Shown: piece after piece, positions 1 through 8,882 of the stretch
Layout of the letters: every line of letters begins with the position of its first letter
Position numbering within the stretch: the stretch's first letter is position 1
Assembly: GCF_030145185.1 (NCBI RefSeq)
Contig: NZ_JAQYWB010000008.1
Coordinates: 1-64,000, forward strand
DNA length: 64,000 nucleotides
Direction: 5' to 3'
Source: Desulfoluna sp.
Lineage (GTDB): Bacteria; Desulfobacterota; Desulfobacteria; Desulfobacterales; Desulfolunaceae
Translations under genes and position numbers: made by a program
Notes under the pieces: generated by a model
Database searches by the model: none
What the model was told of the DNA's origin: nothing
The model's input: only the letters and a program-made list of their open reading frames with translations

Positions 1-205
1 GAGCTGAAGATGTAGTGGTTTACCTCAAAGCTCTGATAACGCGGCAGATGAGTGCACCCGGCTCGCCCGAAGGGTGAGAAAATCAGACAGAATACCGTGG
101 ATTACATTTTGCATTTTTAAAATATCTCAAAATGTTACTACAAGAAACTGTAATTACAGATTATTCCTTAATCCTGATTGTTTTCTCATGAAATATCCGG
201 GCTAA
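1..205. mobile_element. MITE-like element, copy 1 (left end outside window)
   Basis: The first 115 bases match 48584-48700 closely, and the sequence ends in TGAAATATCCGGG at 189-201, the inverted form of the terminal repeat CCCGGATATTTCA seen at 48540. It is followed by CTAA (202-205), the likely 4-bp target duplication. About 45 bp of the left end should lie outside the window. There is no coding capacity. It is judged a non-autonomous, transposase-less element by comparison with the complete copy at 48540-48784. Confidence 0.75.
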
Positions 206-437
206 AAACTATGGCATACTTTTAAAGTAACACCTCTGTTTTCATGGGATTGTCTCTATTGAATCAGGGCGTTTTGACCGTTGGTTTGAGTCACGATGTC
301 GTTTGTGCAAAAAAGCCTCGGTGGCGTGGGTGGCCATGCCACTTTGGAAAGATCCCTTGGACTCAGGTTGCGGATGCTTTCTGTCTCCGTATCACGGGCG
401 ATCCGGAGGTGTCGTGATTTAAACGTGTGCTTGAAAT

Positions 438-462
438 AAACAGTTGATTTAAACAACTGTTT
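438..462. promoter_or_regulatory. Inverted-repeat candidate operator upstream of flavoprotein gene
   Basis: Perfect 9-bp arms AAACAGTTG and CAACTGTTT are separated by 7 bp, 40 bp upstream of the start codon at 503. The size and symmetry suit a dimeric repressor. The bound protein is unknown; the TetR regulator at 1666 is only one possibility. The rest of 206-437 holds nothing I can identify. Confidence 0.4.
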
Positions 463-502
463 GAATTACGGTAAGGAAAGATAAAAAAAGAGGAGATATT
501 CA

Positions 503-1066
503 ATGGTTGTGGTGGGAATTTCAGGAAGCCCGAGGCGAAAAGGCAACACGGAAATGTTGATCTCTGAGGTGTTGGAGGGGGTCACGGAGGCCGGCGGGGA
601 GGCGATCCTGTTTTCCGTGGCCGATGGCGACATCAGCGGGTGCACGGGGTGCATGCGGTGCCGCAGGGTCCCGCGGTGCCGCATTGATGACCGGATGACC
701 CTGATTTATGAAGCGGTGATGCGGGCCGATGTCGTGGTTTTCGGTTCACCCGTCTATATGGGGCAGATGAGCGCCCAGGCTAAGGCCGTGGTGGATCGGT
801 TTTACGCCTTGCTCAACAACGATGAGACGCCAAGGTTTCAGGCGGGAACCCGTCTTCTTCCTCTTTTCACCCAGGCACAGGCGGACGTGGCCCGCTATGC
901 GTCGTATTTTGAGTTGTGCGATGAGATGTTCACCCAGATGGGGTTTGAGGTTCTGCCCACCTTTGTGGCCGGGGGAACCCACATGAAAGGGGAGATTGGA
1001 ACTCAGAAGGCGCTGCTGGCATCGGCGCGGGAGATGGGGAGAGAGATGGGTGGATATGGTGAATAG
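503..1066 (+). CDS. Iron-sulfur flavoprotein (NADPH-dependent FMN reductase family)
   Basis: A 187-residue flavodoxin-like protein. Residues 7-17 (SGSPRRKGNTE) form the FMN phosphate loop of the FMN-reductase family, and SPVYMGQMSAQAK (about 76-88) is the second flavin-contacting segment. Cysteines 47, 50, 53 and 59 give C-x2-C-x2-C-x5-C, the compact [4Fe-4S] motif of archaeal and anaerobe iron-sulfur flavoproteins (Isf). It probably moves electrons between ferredoxin-type carriers and a small acceptor such as O2 or peroxide; that role comes from the family. The start is supported by GAGGAG seven bases upstream. The stop codon lies inside a heptamer tandem repeat (1061-1116), so repeat-length changes could extend the C terminus. 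It is a single-gene unit. Confidence 0.85.
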   Translation: MVVVGISGSPRRKGNTEMLISEVLEGVTEAGGEAILFSVADGDISGCTGCMRCRRVPRCRIDDRMTLIYEAVMRADVVVFGSPVYMGQMSAQAKAVVDRFYALLNNDETPRFQAGTRLLPLFTQAQADVARYASYFELCDEMFTQMGFEVLPTFVAGGTHMKGEIGTQKALLASAREMGREMGGYGE

Positions 1067-1116
1067 TGAATAGTGAATAGTGAATGGTGAGTAGTGAGTA
1101 GTGAATGGTGAGTGGT
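1061..1116 (+). repeat. Heptamer tandem repeat, eight units
   Basis: Eight consecutive 7-bp units of the pattern GARTRGT (GAATAGT, GAATGGT, GAGTAGT, GAGTGGT). The first unit contains the TAG stop of the flavoprotein gene. A shorter run recurs at about 1389-1404. Confidence 0.9.
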
Positions 1117-1451
1117 GATCACGAGGGACGTGAGTCCGTACGCCTATGGGATGATCCCCATGTTAGTGGCGTTTTCTCGTTCCCAGGCTCTGCCTGGGAG
1201 TGTCGGGTGCAAGGCTCCGCCTTGCCGATACGAAAAGTCGTCATGCTGGAGTGAAACTCACAGATTGCTGGGCCTCAAGCATGGAGGCAGAGCCTCCGGG
1301 GAGCATTCCCAGGCGGAGCCTGGGAACGAGAGAGAACCACGCTTGAGACCTATTTCAAATAATGTGGCCGAAACGATGACTAAGGCCGTGAATAGTGAGT
1401 GGTGATCACGAGGGACGTGAGTCCGCACATCCCCATGTCAGTGGCGTTCTT
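1103..1451. repeat. Direct repeat pair flanking a long inverted repeat; gene-free region
   Basis: The 599 bp between the flavoprotein and tetR hold no credible gene. Bases 1103-1167 recur at 1390-1451 (shared core GTGATCACGAGGGACGTGAG, then CCCCATGT.AGTGGCGTT). Between them lies a 158-bp inverted repeat (1175-1332) whose arms read CTCGTTCCCAGGCTCTGCCT and its near-perfect complement. Open frames here (for example 1112-1405) consist entirely of repeat sequence. Confidence 0.8.
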
Positions 1452-1558
1452 CCGGTGAAAGTAAGCTTGCGATTTGGCGCTGTGGCTCCAGCAGATCAAG
1501 CCTTTGTGGCGCAATGGGAGTCACGTCACACACCACGCGAATGCGGACGCGATAAACG

Positions 1559-1627
1559 TCGAGTCACAGCACCCGAAGCGCATTCGCAAACCCGCTTTCA
1601 AGGTGGCACACCTTGCCGCCGGAGGCA
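1559..1627 (-). repeat. GCCTCCGGCGGC palindromic repeat, copy A1
   Basis: On the minus strand this reads GCCTCCGGCGGCAAGGTG, then a mirrored CCACCTTG, then GGGTTTGCGAATGC. It matches 15699-15765 over about 65 bp and 8243-8280 over its first 36 bp. It is non-coding and lies just upstream of the TetR gene. Confidence 0.8.
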
Positions 1628-1665
1628 TTTTTTTTGTTTATATTAAGTCGTTTAGGAGAGAAGAG

Positions 1666-2301
1666 ATGGCGGTGGAAGAGACCAAGACAAAAATTCTGGA
1701 CGCGGCCGAGTGGTTTTTCGCGGAGATGGGGTTTCATGCCACCTCCTTGCGGCAGATCACGGAGCGGGCAGGGGTGAACGTCGCGTCGGTGAATTATCAT
1801 TTTGGCAGCAAGGAGAATCTCATGGACGCGGTGCTCAAGAGGCGCATCGAGCCCTTGAACGCTCTTCGCCTGGCGCAATTGGAGGCGGTGCTGTCTGCGG
1901 CGAAGGCAGCCGGGGTGCAGCCGTCGGCACGGGATGTGGTGGCAAGCTTTATGGAGCCGACCCTGCGGACGGTGATTCAACCGGAATTCGGGAACCTCTC
2001 GCTGATCATGAGCCGTATCTTTACCGAGCACAACGGGGTGGTGATGGAGCGGGTGGCCCCCCTGATCGAAGGGCTTCTTGCCCGGTTTATAACGGCCCTG
2101 TGTGAAGCGCTCCCCCATTTATCCCGGGATGAGGTGGCTTTGAGATTTCGGATGTCGCTGGGGGCGATGCACCATGCCATCCATGCCGTGCGGGGAAACA
2201 TGGTAAACGATGTCCCCGGAGCCTTGACCACCCAGCTCCCGGAAGAGAAGGTCATGGCCGCTCTCATTGATTTTGCTGCCGGTGGCATGGAGGGAACATG
2301 A
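1666..2301 (+). CDS. TetR/AcrR family transcriptional regulator
   Basis: A 211-residue repressor. The N-terminal helix-turn-helix spans about residues 8-52, with the TetR signature TSLRQITERAGVNVASVNYH and then FGSKENL. The ligand-binding C terminus resembles the CecR/YbiH (DUF1956) subgroup and has no further recognisable motif. I chose the ATG at 1666 because AGGAGAG precedes it by 6 bases; a longer frame from 1474 would read through a repeat. Its last four bases overlap the outer-membrane factor start (ATGA), so it is translationally coupled to the RND genes. By analogy it represses this operon and is released by a pump substrate. The operator is not obvious. Confidence 0.9.
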   Translation: MAVEETKTKILDAAEWFFAEMGFHATSLRQITERAGVNVASVNYHFGSKENLMDAVLKRRIEPLNALRLAQLEAVLSAAKAAGVQPSARDVVASFMEPTLRTVIQPEFGNLSLIMSRIFTEHNGVVMERVAPLIEGLLARFITALCEALPHLSRDEVALRFRMSLGAMHHAIHAVRGNMVNDVPGALTTQLPEEKVMAALIDFAAGGMEGT

Positions 2302-3710
2302 AACGAGCGCTCTGGATTTTTCTGATGCTGACGCTGTGGGCGTTTTCCGCGTGTTCGGTTCATCAACGGACGGCACCGGAGGCCCTGATGACCCTCTCCT
2401 CGGACCTGGGGGAGGGCGGGGCCGCGGACGTTCGCCCGGCCGTGGACTGGTGGCTCTCCTTTGAAGATGAGGCGCTTAATACGCGGGTGGCTCAGGCCTT
2501 GAAGGAAAATCCGACCTTGGATGGGGCGGCGGCCCAGGTGAGAAAGGCGGAGGCCTTCCTCGCAGGGCAAAAGGCGGCCGATTTACCTGGTGTCACTCTT
2601 TCTGGAAATCTGGGCCGCGCCCGGACCGAAGGGGTGATGGGCGGGGTCTCCAGTACGTGGAACCTTTCGGCTGCTGCCTCGTATGAGCTGGATCTCTGGG
2701 GGCGGCGGGCGGCCTTGACGACTCAGCGCGTACTGGACCGGGACGCCTCCCTTGCCGCGCTCTCCTCGGCCATGGTCTCGGTGTCTGCCCAGGTGGCAGA
2801 TACCTGGTATCTTCGGGTCGAACGGTCCGCTCAACTGAGCCTGGCCGAAGCGCGGGTGGCTTTGCGCCGGGAGCGGCTGGAGCTGGTGGAGCGTCGCTAC
2901 GGGCAGGGCACGGTACCGGCCCGGGAGGTCTATGGCGCCCGCGCAGAGCTGGCCGCTGAAGAGGCTTTTCTTTCGGGGTATCGTTCTGACCTGGCTGTGG
3001 CAGAGCATGCCCTTTCAGCGCTTCTCAACCGGAAACCGGGGACCACTGAAGAGCCTCTGCCGGGGGGGGCTCCGGGTGCCTTGCCAGACCTCTCCCCCCT
3101 GGCCGATCGGCCCCTCTCCTCACGATTGATCCTCGGACGGCCCGATATGATCCAGGCCATGATCCAGGTGGAAAAGGCCGATGAGGCCGTGGCCGTGTCC
3201 CTGGCGGATCGTTTTCCATCCTTTAGTCTCACCGCAGGCTACGGCAGGTCCGGGTATGAGGTGGGCCCCTTGTCCGGGAGTGGGCCGGTGTGGAATGTCG
3301 GCGGCAATCTTCTGGCCCCTCTTTTCGACTGGGGAGGGCGAAGAGCCATGGTGAAGGCCGACAGGGCCGCTTTTGACGAAACCCTGGCCCTTTACCGAAG
3401 CACCGCCCTTGCCGCGTTCAAAGAGGCGGCCGACGCTCTCTCCTTCTGCCGGAACGGCGACATGGCGATGGCCCGCTTGCAGGACGCCTTTGACGCGGCC
3501 TCATCCACTACGGCCTATATAAAGAGCCGTTACCTTGAAGGCGCGTCAGATTATCTGACCCTTCTTGCTGCCCGCATCTCTGAAAATGAAGCCCGGGGAC
3601 GTCTTATCGCCCAACAGCGTCTGCTCCTCTCTCATCGCATCGGCCTTGCCCGTGCCCTGGGGGGAAGCTTCAGCGATCAATGGCTCCAGTCGTACGTCAA
3701 GACCGATTGA
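2298..3710 (+). CDS. RND efflux outer-membrane factor (NodT/OprM-type lipoprotein)
   Basis: A 470-residue TolC-superfamily channel. The signal peptide ends in a lipobox FSAC with Cys19, so the protein is probably lipidated as in OprM and NodT. The body has the expected duplicated coiled-coil/beta-barrel organisation (for example YELDLWGR, VADTWYLRVERSAQL, and a second half from about residue 270). Its length is normal for the family. It would form the outer-membrane exit duct for the adaptor and pump encoded next. It overlaps tetR by 4 bp. Confidence 0.9.
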   Translation: MKRALWIFLMLTLWAFSACSVHQRTAPEALMTLSSDLGEGGAADVRPAVDWWLSFEDEALNTRVAQALKENPTLDGAAAQVRKAEAFLAGQKAADLPGVTLSGNLGRARTEGVMGGVSSTWNLSAAASYELDLWGRRAALTTQRVLDRDASLAALSSAMVSVSAQVADTWYLRVERSAQLSLAEARVALRRERLELVERRYGQGTVPAREVYGARAELAAEEAFLSGYRSDLAVAEHALSALLNRKPGTTEEPLPGGAPGALPDLSPLADRPLSSRLILGRPDMIQAMIQVEKADEAVAVSLADRFPSFSLTAGYGRSGYEVGPLSGSGPVWNVGGNLLAPLFDWGGRRAMVKADRAAFDETLALYRSTALAAFKEAADALSFCRNGDMAMARLQDAFDAASSTTAYIKSRYLEGASDYLTLLAARISENEARGRLIAQQRLLLSHRIGLARALGGSFSDQWLQSYVKTD

Positions 3711-3722
3711 GTGAGGGGGAAA

Positions 3723-3790
3723 GCCTCTGGTGGCTCTGCCGGGGGGCAATCTTTTGCCTGATTTTATAAAGATGGGTTTGACAAACAGGT
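3723..3790 (-). repeat. GCCTCCGGCGGC-family repeat, left member of a flanking inverted pair
   Basis: The reverse complement of this stretch matches 5011-5078: ACCTGTTTGT.AAACCC, then GGCAAAAG, then CCCCCGGCAG and a terminal GCCACCAGAGGC (GCCGCCGGAGGC in the right copy). The two copies lie head to head around the adaptor gene. Confidence 0.8.
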
Positions 3791-3814
3791 TTTCTTAGAA
3801 AGGTCAGAAGCATC

Positions 3815-5002
3815 ATGAGCGATGATTTGCAGTTGAAAAAGGGGGCGGTCATGGGAGAGCGGAGGAAGGCCCGGTTGAAATGGATCTTGCCCCTGGTGAT
3901 TATCGCCTTGGGGTTTGTGGGGATGCGGGTGATGATCCTCTCCAAAAAGGCACCGGAGAGGTCTGTCATCGAAGATCGGGGGCAGCTGGTCACGACAGCC
4001 CCGGTGAAGCGGGCCGAAGGGCAGGTGCGGTTGGCCACCCACGGCACGGTGGTTCCGTTTCAGAAGATGGAGCTCGTGCCCCGGGTGTCGGGGTATGTTT
4101 CGGAGGATGCCCTGGAAGTGGGGAAGGCCTTTACCAAAGGGGCGGTGCTTTTTACCCTGGACGACGAGGATTACCGTCTGGCCGCCGTAAAGGCTGAGGC
4201 CCAGGTCGCCCAGGCCGCCCTATCCCTGGCGGAGGTTCGGTCCAAGGCTCATTCCGCAACGCTGGAGTGGGAACGGATGCCGGGGCGTGAGGCCCTGACG
4301 CCTTCGCCTTTGCTTCTCTATGAACCTCAGCTGGCAGCGGCCGAAGCCCAGCTGAAGGGGGTAAAGGCCGATCTGGCGGCCCGGCGCCTCGACATCGCGC
4401 GATGTCGGGTGACCGCGCCCTTTGCCTGCCGGGTATTGGCCGAAACCGTGGCGCCGGGGCAGTTTGTCTCCCAGGGGATGAAGGTGGCTTCACTGCTTGC
4501 CTCGGACCGCATGGATGTGGTGGTGCCGGTGACCGCCGAAGAGCTGGCCTGGGTGGACCCGGATCGTGACGGGTTGCGGGTTGTTTACCGGGTGGGAGAG
4601 AGGCAGGTGGCACGAGCGGGGCGCCTGGTCCGGCGTCTGGCCGATGTGGACCCCACAGGCCGCATGGCCCGCCTCCTGGTGCGGGTGGAAGATCCCTTTG
4701 ATGAGGAAGTGCGCGCCCTGGTTCCGGAGATGTATGTGGACGTGGAACTGGTGGGCCGAGAGATCGGAGAGGCCCTGTCCATTCCCTTTGAGGCGCTGGT
4801 GGACGGGCGCTGGGTTTACATCTTCACCCCGGAGAAGACCCTCTCCGTTCGGGAGGTGAGGGTGGTACGCCGCCAGAAAGAGCAGGTCCTTGTGTCAGGA
4901 GCCCTCAAAGAAGGGGAGCAGGTGATTACCTCCGGGGTGCCCGGCGCGGCGCCGGGCATGAAGCTGAGAAAGTGGAAAACTCCCGTACCGGCGGCCGAGT
5001 AG
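3815..5002 (+). CDS. RND efflux periplasmic adaptor (HlyD/AcrA family)
   Basis: A 395-residue membrane-fusion protein. A single N-terminal membrane anchor lies at about residues 25-42 after a basic segment. A barrel-sandwich/lipoyl half (LVPRVSGYVSEDALEVGKAFTKG), an alpha-helical hairpin rich in Ala/Glu, the second lipoyl half (CRVTAPFACRVLAETVAPGQ) and a beta-barrel follow. It bridges the RND pump to the outer-membrane factor. The start is ambiguous: the ATG at 3851 (Met13) has a better ribosome-binding site (AGGGGG) than the one at 3815. The gene sits between two inverted copies of a dispersed repeat, so this segment could invert by recombination. Confidence 0.88.
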   Translation: MSDDLQLKKGAVMGERRKARLKWILPLVIIALGFVGMRVMILSKKAPERSVIEDRGQLVTTAPVKRAEGQVRLATHGTVVPFQKMELVPRVSGYVSEDALEVGKAFTKGAVLFTLDDEDYRLAAVKAEAQVAQAALSLAEVRSKAHSATLEWERMPGREALTPSPLLLYEPQLAAAEAQLKGVKADLAARRLDIARCRVTAPFACRVLAETVAPGQFVSQGMKVASLLASDRMDVVVPVTAEELAWVDPDRDGLRVVYRVGERQVARAGRLVRRLADVDPTGRMARLLVRVEDPFDEEVRALVPEMYVDVELVGREIGEALSIPFEALVDGRWVYIFTPEKTLSVREVRVVRRQKEQVLVSGALKEGEQVITSGVPGAAPGMKLRKWKTPVPAAE

Positions 5003-5010
5003 TCCCGAAT

Positions 5011-5078
5011 ACCTGTTTGTTAAACCCAGCTCAAATAAATTGGGCAAAAGTTTAGCCCCCGGCAGGGCCGCCGGAGGC
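5011..5078 (+). repeat. GCCTCCGGCGGC-family repeat, right member of flanking inverted pair
   Basis: It starts ACCTGTTTGTTAAACCC and ends GGGCCGCCGGAGGC. Its 3' half (GGCAAAAGTTTAGCCCCCGG and onward) is repeated exactly at 54134-54170. It is the inverted partner of 3723-3790. Confidence 0.8.
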
Positions 5079-5096
5079 TGAATCTAAGGTGCAGAG

Positions 5097-8000
5097 ATGA
5101 AAAAATGGATTGAGTGGATGGCGGGCAATCATGTGGCCGCCAACCTGTTGATGCTGGTGTTTGTGGTCGGGGGCCTGGTCAAGGGCCTTGGGGTAAAACA
5201 AGAGGTTTTTCCGGAGATTGCCCTGGACAAGATTCAGGTGGCGGTGGCCTATCCCGGGGCCGGACCGGAAGAGGTGGAGGAGGGGATTATCCTCAAAGTC
5301 GAGGAGGCGATCTCCAGCATTGACGGCATCGACGATCTCACTTCCCAGGCCTTTGAGGGCCGGGGCAACGTCATCGCTGAGCTCCGTTCCGGGGTGGACG
5401 CCAACGTGGTGCTTCAGGACATCAAGAGCGAGGTGGATCGTGTCACCACCTTCCCCGAAGACGCCGAAGAACCCGTGGTCAGCAAAATTTTGAATCTTCA
5501 GGAGACGGTCTCCGTGGTGGTCTATGGCGATCTTCCCGAGCGGACCCTGAGGGAGCGTGCGGAAAGGGTCAGGAACGAACTTCTTGACCGTCCGGAGATT
5601 ACCCAGGTGGAGCTCGGCGGGGTGCGCCCCTACGAGGTGACCATCGAGGTGTCCGAGGAAAATTTAAGACGCTATGGACTCACCATGGAGAGGGTGGCCG
5701 GGGCCGTTCGGCAGGCCTCCCTGGACCTTCCCGGCGGGACGATCAAGACGAAAAGCGGTGAGATCCTGCTCCGCACCAAGGAGAAACGGTACAAGGCGGC
5801 GGAGTATGCCGATATTGTCATTGTGCGGGGGGAAAACGGGGCTGCGGTGCGTCTGGGAGATCTCGCCGTCCTCACCGATGGGTTTGAAGACACCGGCACC
5901 TACGCTCGTTTTGACGGCAAGCCTGCGGCCATGGTCAATGTCTTTCGCGTGGGGGATGAGAAACCCACGGAGATCTCCGACCTTGTGCTGGCCTATGTGG
6001 ACGAGGTGAACGCCCGCTGGCCGGAGTCCGTGCGTGCGGCGGTCTGGAACGATACCAGTGAGCTTCTGGAGAGTCGCCTGAATCTGTTGAAGAAAAACGC
6101 CTTTCTTGGCCTTTGTCTGGTCATCATCGTGCTGGGGCTTTTTCTGGAATTGCGCCTGGCCCTCTGGGTGATGCTGGGGATTCCCATCTCTTTTATGGGG
6201 GCGCTCATGCTGATGCCGGTCTTTGATGTTTCGATCAACATGATCTCCCTGTTCGCCTTTATTCTGGCCCTGGGGATAGTGGTGGACGACGCCATTGTTG
6301 TGGGGGAAAATATCTTTGACCACCGGGAGAAGGGGAAACCCTTTTTACAGGCCGCCATCGACGGGGCCACGGAAATGTCCGTGCCGGTGACCTTCTCCAT
6401 TCTCACCACGGTGGCGGCCTTTGTTCCCATCTCCTTTGTGGGGGGGACCATGGGGAAATTTATGGGGGCCGTGCCTGTGGTGGTGATCTCCCTTCTCATG
6501 ATCTCTCTGGTGGAGTGTCTCTTTGTCCTTCCCGCCCACTTGAGCGGGGGCACCAGCCGTCCCCTGTCCGGCTTTTTCCTTGGGCGCCTGGACAAGACCC
6601 GGATTCTCTTTGGCAACCAACTGGATCGGTTTGTCTCCGGCCCGTACCGGCGGACCCTGACCCTGGCCCTCTCCTTTCGCTACGCCACTTTTGCCCTGAG
6701 CCTGGCCATGCTTTTTCTCAGTGTCGGGATTGTGCGCTCCGGGTTGATTAAGTTTACCTTTATGCCGGAGGTGGAAGGGGAGCGGATCACCGCGGCCCTT
6801 CAAATGCCCGTGGGCACCACCCTGGAGACCACGGGGGCCCAGGCGGACCGGCTCATCGCGGCCGCCATGGAGAGCGTGGCCGAGGTGGACGCCGATCACC
6901 CCGGAGAGCCGTCGGTTTTTCGCCATGTCTATGCCATTGTGGGGGGGGTGATGGCCAAGATGGGACCTGCCCACGGCGGGGAATCTGCGGCGTCAGCCAC
7001 CCATCTTTCTGAGATAGCGCTCTTTCTCACCAAGGCGGAAGAGCGGGATGTTCCCATCAGCGCCGTCAAAGACGCCTGGCGTAAAAAGGTGGGGGAGATC
7101 CCCGGCGTTGATTCCCTGACCTTTACCACCGACCTCGTGCGCATGGGGGCCAACATCGACGTGGAGCTTCGGCATGTGGATTATCGGGTCCTGGAGGCGG
7201 CGGCAGAGGAGGTTAAAAACTACGTGACCGGGTATCCCGGTGTAACGGATATTGAGGACAACTTTTCTCAAGGCAAGGGGGAGATCAAATTTACCCTCAC
7301 TGATGAGGCGAAGACCCTGGGCATCACCGAGGCGGATTTTGCCCGGCAGGTGCGCGGCGCTTTTTTTGGCAGTGAGGCCCTGCGCCTTCAGATCGGAAGA
7401 AACGAGGTAAAGGTAAAAATTCGCTACCCCGAAGAGGATCGCAGACTCATCGAGACCCTGATCTCCATGCGCATAAGAACCCCCCAGGGGGGAGAACTCC
7501 CCATCGCCCGTGCCGCTTTTTTTGATCGGGGACGGGGCTACTCCACCATCACCCGTGCCAACCGGAAACGGGTGGTGAACGTCACCGCCACCGTCAACGC
7601 CAAAGAGGGCAACGCAGGGGAGATCAACGAAGATATTCGGGAACACCTGCTCCCTGGCCTGATGGCAAAATACGAGGGCCTCTCCTACGGGTTTGCCGGT
7701 GAAGAAAAAGAGAAACGGGAATCGATCAGCAGCCTGAGGGAAGGGTACTTGCTGGCTCTTTTTGCCATCTATGCCCTGTTGGCCATCCCCTTCAAGAGCT
7801 ATGTGCAGCCCCTGATCATCATGTTTGCCATTCCCTTCGGCATGGTGGGGGCGATCCTCGGGCATCTCCTCATGGGCTATGACCTGAGCATGCTCAGCCT
7901 CTTCGGCGTCATCGCCCTCTCCGGCGTGGTGGTCAACGATTCCCTGCTCATGATCGACCGCATCAATACCAACCGAAGCCAGGGGATGGCGACCGCTGAA

Positions 8001-8261
8001 GCGGTCATGGAAGCCGGACAACGCCGGCTCCGGCCCATCCTGCTCACCTCCCTGACCACCTTTTTTGGTCTGGTCCCCATGATCCTGGAGACCAGCGTTC
8101 AGGCCCAATTTCTCATCCCCATGGCCATCAGCTTAGGGTTCGGCATCCTCTTTGCCACCCTCATCACCCTGATCCTTATCCCTTCCCTTTACATGATCCT
8201 TGAAGATGCAAAGGACACCGTGGGCGAGAGGGAAAAAAGCCTGCCTCCGGCGGCAAGGTGA
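5097..8261 (+). CDS. RND multidrug efflux inner-membrane transporter (AcrB/HAE1-like)
   Basis: A 1054-residue proton-driven exporter of the resistance-nodulation-division superfamily. It has TM1 at about residues 12-30, a large periplasmic loop, TM2-6, and a repeat of this arrangement in the second half. The intramembrane acidic pair is visible in GIVVDDAIVVGENI (TM4), matching the proton relay of AcrB. Family members pump amphiphilic drugs, bile-type detergents or lipids from the periplasm through the adaptor and outer-membrane channel encoded upstream. The last residues, PPAAR, and the TGA stop come from a copy of a palindromic repeat (8243-8280), so the native C terminus has probably been altered. 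Confidence 0.93.
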   Translation: MKKWIEWMAGNHVAANLLMLVFVVGGLVKGLGVKQEVFPEIALDKIQVAVAYPGAGPEEVEEGIILKVEEAISSIDGIDDLTSQAFEGRGNVIAELRSGVDANVVLQDIKSEVDRVTTFPEDAEEPVVSKILNLQETVSVVVYGDLPERTLRERAERVRNELLDRPEITQVELGGVRPYEVTIEVSEENLRRYGLTMERVAGAVRQASLDLPGGTIKTKSGEILLRTKEKRYKAAEYADIVIVRGENGAAVRLGDLAVLTDGFEDTGTYARFDGKPAAMVNVFRVGDEKPTEISDLVLAYVDEVNARWPESVRAAVWNDTSELLESRLNLLKKNAFLGLCLVIIVLGLFLELRLALWVMLGIPISFMGALMLMPVFDVSINMISLFAFILALGIVVDDAIVVGENIFDHREKGKPFLQAAIDGATEMSVPVTFSILTTVAAFVPISFVGGTMGKFMGAVPVVVISLLMISLVECLFVLPAHLSGGTSRPLSGFFLGRLDKTRILFGNQLDRFVSGPYRRTLTLALSFRYATFALSLAMLFLSVGIVRSGLIKFTFMPEVEGERITAALQMPVGTTLETTGAQADRLIAAAMESVAEVDADHPGEPSVFRHVYAIVGGVMAKMGPAHGGESAASATHLSEIALFLTKAEERDVPISAVKDAWRKKVGEIPGVDSLTFTTDLVRMGANIDVELRHVDYRVLEAAAEEVKNYVTGYPGVTDIEDNFSQGKGEIKFTLTDEAKTLGITEADFARQVRGAFFGSEALRLQIGRNEVKVKIRYPEEDRRLIETLISMRIRTPQGGELPIARAAFFDRGRGYSTITRANRKRVVNVTATVNAKEGNAGEINEDIREHLLPGLMAKYEGLSYGFAGEEKEKRESISSLREGYLLALFAIYALLAIPFKSYVQPLIIMFAIPFGMVGAILGHLLMGYDLSMLSLFGVIALSGVVVNDSLLMIDRINTNRSQGMATAEAVMEAGQRRLRPILLTSLTTFFGLVPMILETSVQAQFLIPMAISLGFGILFATLITLILIPSLYMILEDAKDTVGEREKSLPPAAR

Positions 8262-8280
8262 GCCACCTTGAAAGCAGGTT
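8243..8280 (+). repeat. GCCTCCGGCGGC palindromic repeat, copy A2 overlapping an RND stop codon
   Basis: The sequence GCCTCCGGCGGCAAGGTG, a short spacer, then CCACCTTGAAAGC. The first 19 bases are the last codons and stop of the RND gene. It matches 15699 and the complement of 1559-1627. Confidence 0.8.
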
Positions 8281-8351
8281 ACCACTGTATGATTATTTGT
8301 TCCCAATAGCCTATGCTGGCCTGAAGGCCAAGAGAGGACACGATATAAGTC

Positions 8352-8879
8352 ATGATGCTATTCATCATTTTTTCCTTGTTTTTTTTGATTTTTTATAAAG
8401 AAAAAGAGTTTATTCTTGTGAGTGGAATGCTGTTCTTTGTTTCAGGTGTCATTTTTTATGGCATTATTCACTATGAAAAGTCATTTCGTCATATATCCGG
8501 GATCGTCACCCTTACCCAATATGACAACAGTGGCGACAGCAGGCGTCAAAATCCTTCCCTGATTATTTTTCTGGAATCTCATTTAGAACCGTTAAAATTC
8601 ACTGCAGAAAAAGAGAAGGTCCGTGAAATGAATCGACGGCTTAAAAAAGGTGACAAGGTTGACATCGTCGTAGAAAGTTTTTTTGACAATATTTGGGGGA
8701 TAACGGTGGGTAACGATGACATTCTTTCTTTCTCCCAAGAAAAAAAAGAAAAGAATGATTATGCATCTTTTCTGATTCTGTACGGGGCTTTTTTATACGT
8801 TGTCATAGTCTTTGGAAAGCATATCGTCGCTAAGATCAGATCGTTTAAAACAAGGCGTTATCATAAGAAATTAAATTGA
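8352..8879 (+). CDS. Hypothetical membrane protein (DUF3592-like topology)
   Basis: A 175-residue protein I do not firmly recognise. Two hydrophobic segments at about residues 3-15 and 20-40, an extracytoplasmic region of about 95 residues, a third membrane segment at about 137-157 and a basic tail (RSFKTRRYHKKLN) recall DUF3592 proteins. The gene is much AT-richer than its neighbours and uses different codons, which suggests recent acquisition. It stands alone and is followed by a hairpin at 8883-8902. Confidence 0.65.
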   Translation: MMLFIIFSLFFLIFYKEKEFILVSGMLFFVSGVIFYGIIHYEKSFRHISGIVTLTQYDNSGDSRRQNPSLIIFLESHLEPLKFTAEKEKVREMNRRLKKGDKVDIVVESFFDNIWGITVGNDDILSFSQEKKEKNDYASFLILYGAFLYVVIVFGKHIVAKIRSFKTRRYHKKLN

Positions 8880-8882
8880 TTT

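Noticed and set aside
1112-1646. Open reading frames between the flavoprotein and TetR genes
   Set aside because: They consist of direct and inverted repeat sequence, lack ribosome-binding sites and show no protein-like composition.
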